In this document: one piece after another, positions 62,900 to 64,000 of the stretch | Layout of the letters: each line of letters begins with the position of its first letter | Numbering within the stretch: the first letter of the stretch is position 1 | Assembly: GCA_038496445.1 (NCBI GenBank) | Contig: JALMLS010000487.1 | Coordinates: 1-64,000 of the forward strand | DNA: 64,000 nucleotides | From: Trichosphaerium sp. ATCC 40318 | Lineage: Eukaryota > Discosea > Flabellinia > Trichosidae | Direction: 5' to 3' | Program-made: the position numbers and the translations under genes | The notes under the pieces: model-generated | The model's input: only the letters and a program-made list of their open reading frames with translations | Told to the model about the DNA's origin: nothing | Database searches by the model: none

Positions 62900-63701
62900 G
62901 GGTAGAAGTGTCACTAAGTATTTGCGAATCTGGTCCAGTAGTTAAACTACAGTACCTGGAGGAAACTGAGTACAGATCGCTTTTGCCAACTCCTAAGCGC
63001 TTGGTCGCTTTCATCTCGCCTTGAGAAATAAGACACATAAGCGTTATATCCTTTTTGAGCTTTTTGAAAAAAATTAATAATTCTAAAACTGCATTATCCT
63101 AACAACTTACCAAACTGAGGAAAACAAGCCAATATTATAATTCTGGCATCCTAAAGGAGCCTCTAATTGTGTTTTAATTCTCTTCGCTAATGGTAGAACA
63201 ACCTAAATCATTATTAATCTTCAAGGCTATCTGGAAGAGTGTCAAAAAATTTAATCAAACTAAAGTACCTCAAAAGAATCGAATACTTTACTTATATCAT
63301 CTTTACTAAGGTCTATCTTCTTTGCATTCTCTTTTAGAGGGTTTATGTATGCTAATAACCATATTTAACAAGAGAACCAAAGAGATAACGCCAACAACAA
63401 AAAATATTCTTCAAACAAAAAAAGAACTCGCTATCACAACGTACTGTAAGAACGATTTAGATTACGTGTGTTTTCACACTCGGTAAGTAAAATGTCCATC
63501 AAAACTACGCATCCTAGCATCGCTACCAATAGGTTGGGTGGCTAAAAAACAAATTAAAACATGGCCGTCACAATTAAACGTTTGCAATTCTATCGGGTCA
63601 GAAAAAATATCTTGTAAGGCGACAACGCCAAAGAGCACAAAAAAAAGAAGGTAAATCCGCAGTCTGATTTTTTTTTGTCTGTGTTTGAAGCGAGAGGGCA
63701 A
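62900..63701 (-). CDS. Small protein with N-terminal membrane or signal segment
   Basis: The ATG at 63701 opens an exon whose residues 12-30 are hydrophobic (RIYLLFFVLFGVVALQDIF), a signal anchor or signal peptide. Further exons join in frame: YINPLKENAKKIDLSKDDIS (about 63280-63350), VVLPLAKRIKTQLEAPLGCQ (about 63115-63205) and FFQKAQKGYNAYVSYFSRRD (about 62945-63095). The frame stops soon after. Donors are GTGT, GTAC and GTAA. No family is recognised. Continuity of four exons makes it more likely real than chance, but the 3' end is unsure. Confidence 0.45.
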
Positions 63702-64000
63702 AAAACGCCAACGAATTGAAATGGTGGGTTGAATCTAACCAAAAAAGCATACCTTATGAGGAGTTGAGGTAAAAGCTCGCTTGATCAGTTGCGGTATGAT
63801 CAATCTGTGCCCCCATAGCGTCTAGTACGGTACCTGTTGTGTGTCAGTTAAAACAATTAACACTAAAATAAAATTTCCCGTCTATGCGCGTAGTTTCGCG
63901 TGAGAGCGTCGTATGGCATAAAAACAAATATGCAGGTCGATCTGAGCGTGATAGTTTAAAAGCGCACCTTCTCAACTAACAGAGTGTCGTATTGCCGTGT
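63702..64000. other. Right edge, upstream of the 63.7-kb gene
   Basis: No gene was seen in this short flank. It probably contains the promoter of the minus-strand gene. Confidence 0.4.

Overview
The window is nuclear DNA from a unicellular eukaryote. It is A+T-rich. Nearly every gene is cut by many short spliceosomal introns (about 40-100 bp, very often starting GTAC and ending TAG or CAG). It carries a canonical eukaryotic actin, a decapping scaffold (EDC4/Ge-1 type), SH2-domain signalling, a Frizzled-like receptor, PARP and Dictyostelium-style cysteine repeats. This gene mix suggests an amoebozoan or another protist near the base of the opisthokont/amoebozoan group; the species cannot be named from sequence alone.

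Layout. 0-11.4 kb, mostly minus strand: a TPR protein, tRNA-Thr(TGT), an F-box protein, a secreted PL7 alginate lyase, a Frizzled/Smoothened-like 7TM receptor, a decayed F-box-like gene, and a KCTD/BTB gene with frame breaks. 12-22.8 kb, plus strand: a surface-protein block (VWA plus cysteine-repeat membrane protein, a small secreted protein, a Thr/Pro-rich membrane protein) with an NMNAT-like fragment and an LRR gene. 23-27.4 kb: a hypothetical gene, LRR relics and a broken cysteine-rich gene in sparse DNA.

27.46-35.3 kb and 53.1-60.6 kb are the two arms of a large inverted segmental duplication. Each arm carries a decayed Ty3/gypsy fragment and a multi-exon ankyrin-PARP-coiled-coil gene. 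The two genes keep the PARP H-Y-E triad but differ in ankyrin exon number (5 versus 12 related exons), because a 140-bp [exon + 40-bp intron] unit has been amplified. A third, dead PARP copy lies inside the left arm.

The single-copy spacer (35.3-53 kb) holds actin, a large SH2 scaffold, EDC4 and an MDR-family reductase. The SH2 scaffold is the most striking protein: a Cbl TKB-like module (helical bundle, EF-hand-like segment, SH2), a second SH2, and a tail with about 25 tyrosine motifs, mostly Y-x-x-(F/I/L)-P. It looks like an adaptor that carries both readers and many sites for phosphotyrosine. The right end (60.6-64 kb) holds relics, an LRR remnant and one small membrane or secreted gene.

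Exon boundaries were read by eye from splice consensus and frame continuity, so gene ends are firmer than internal junctions.
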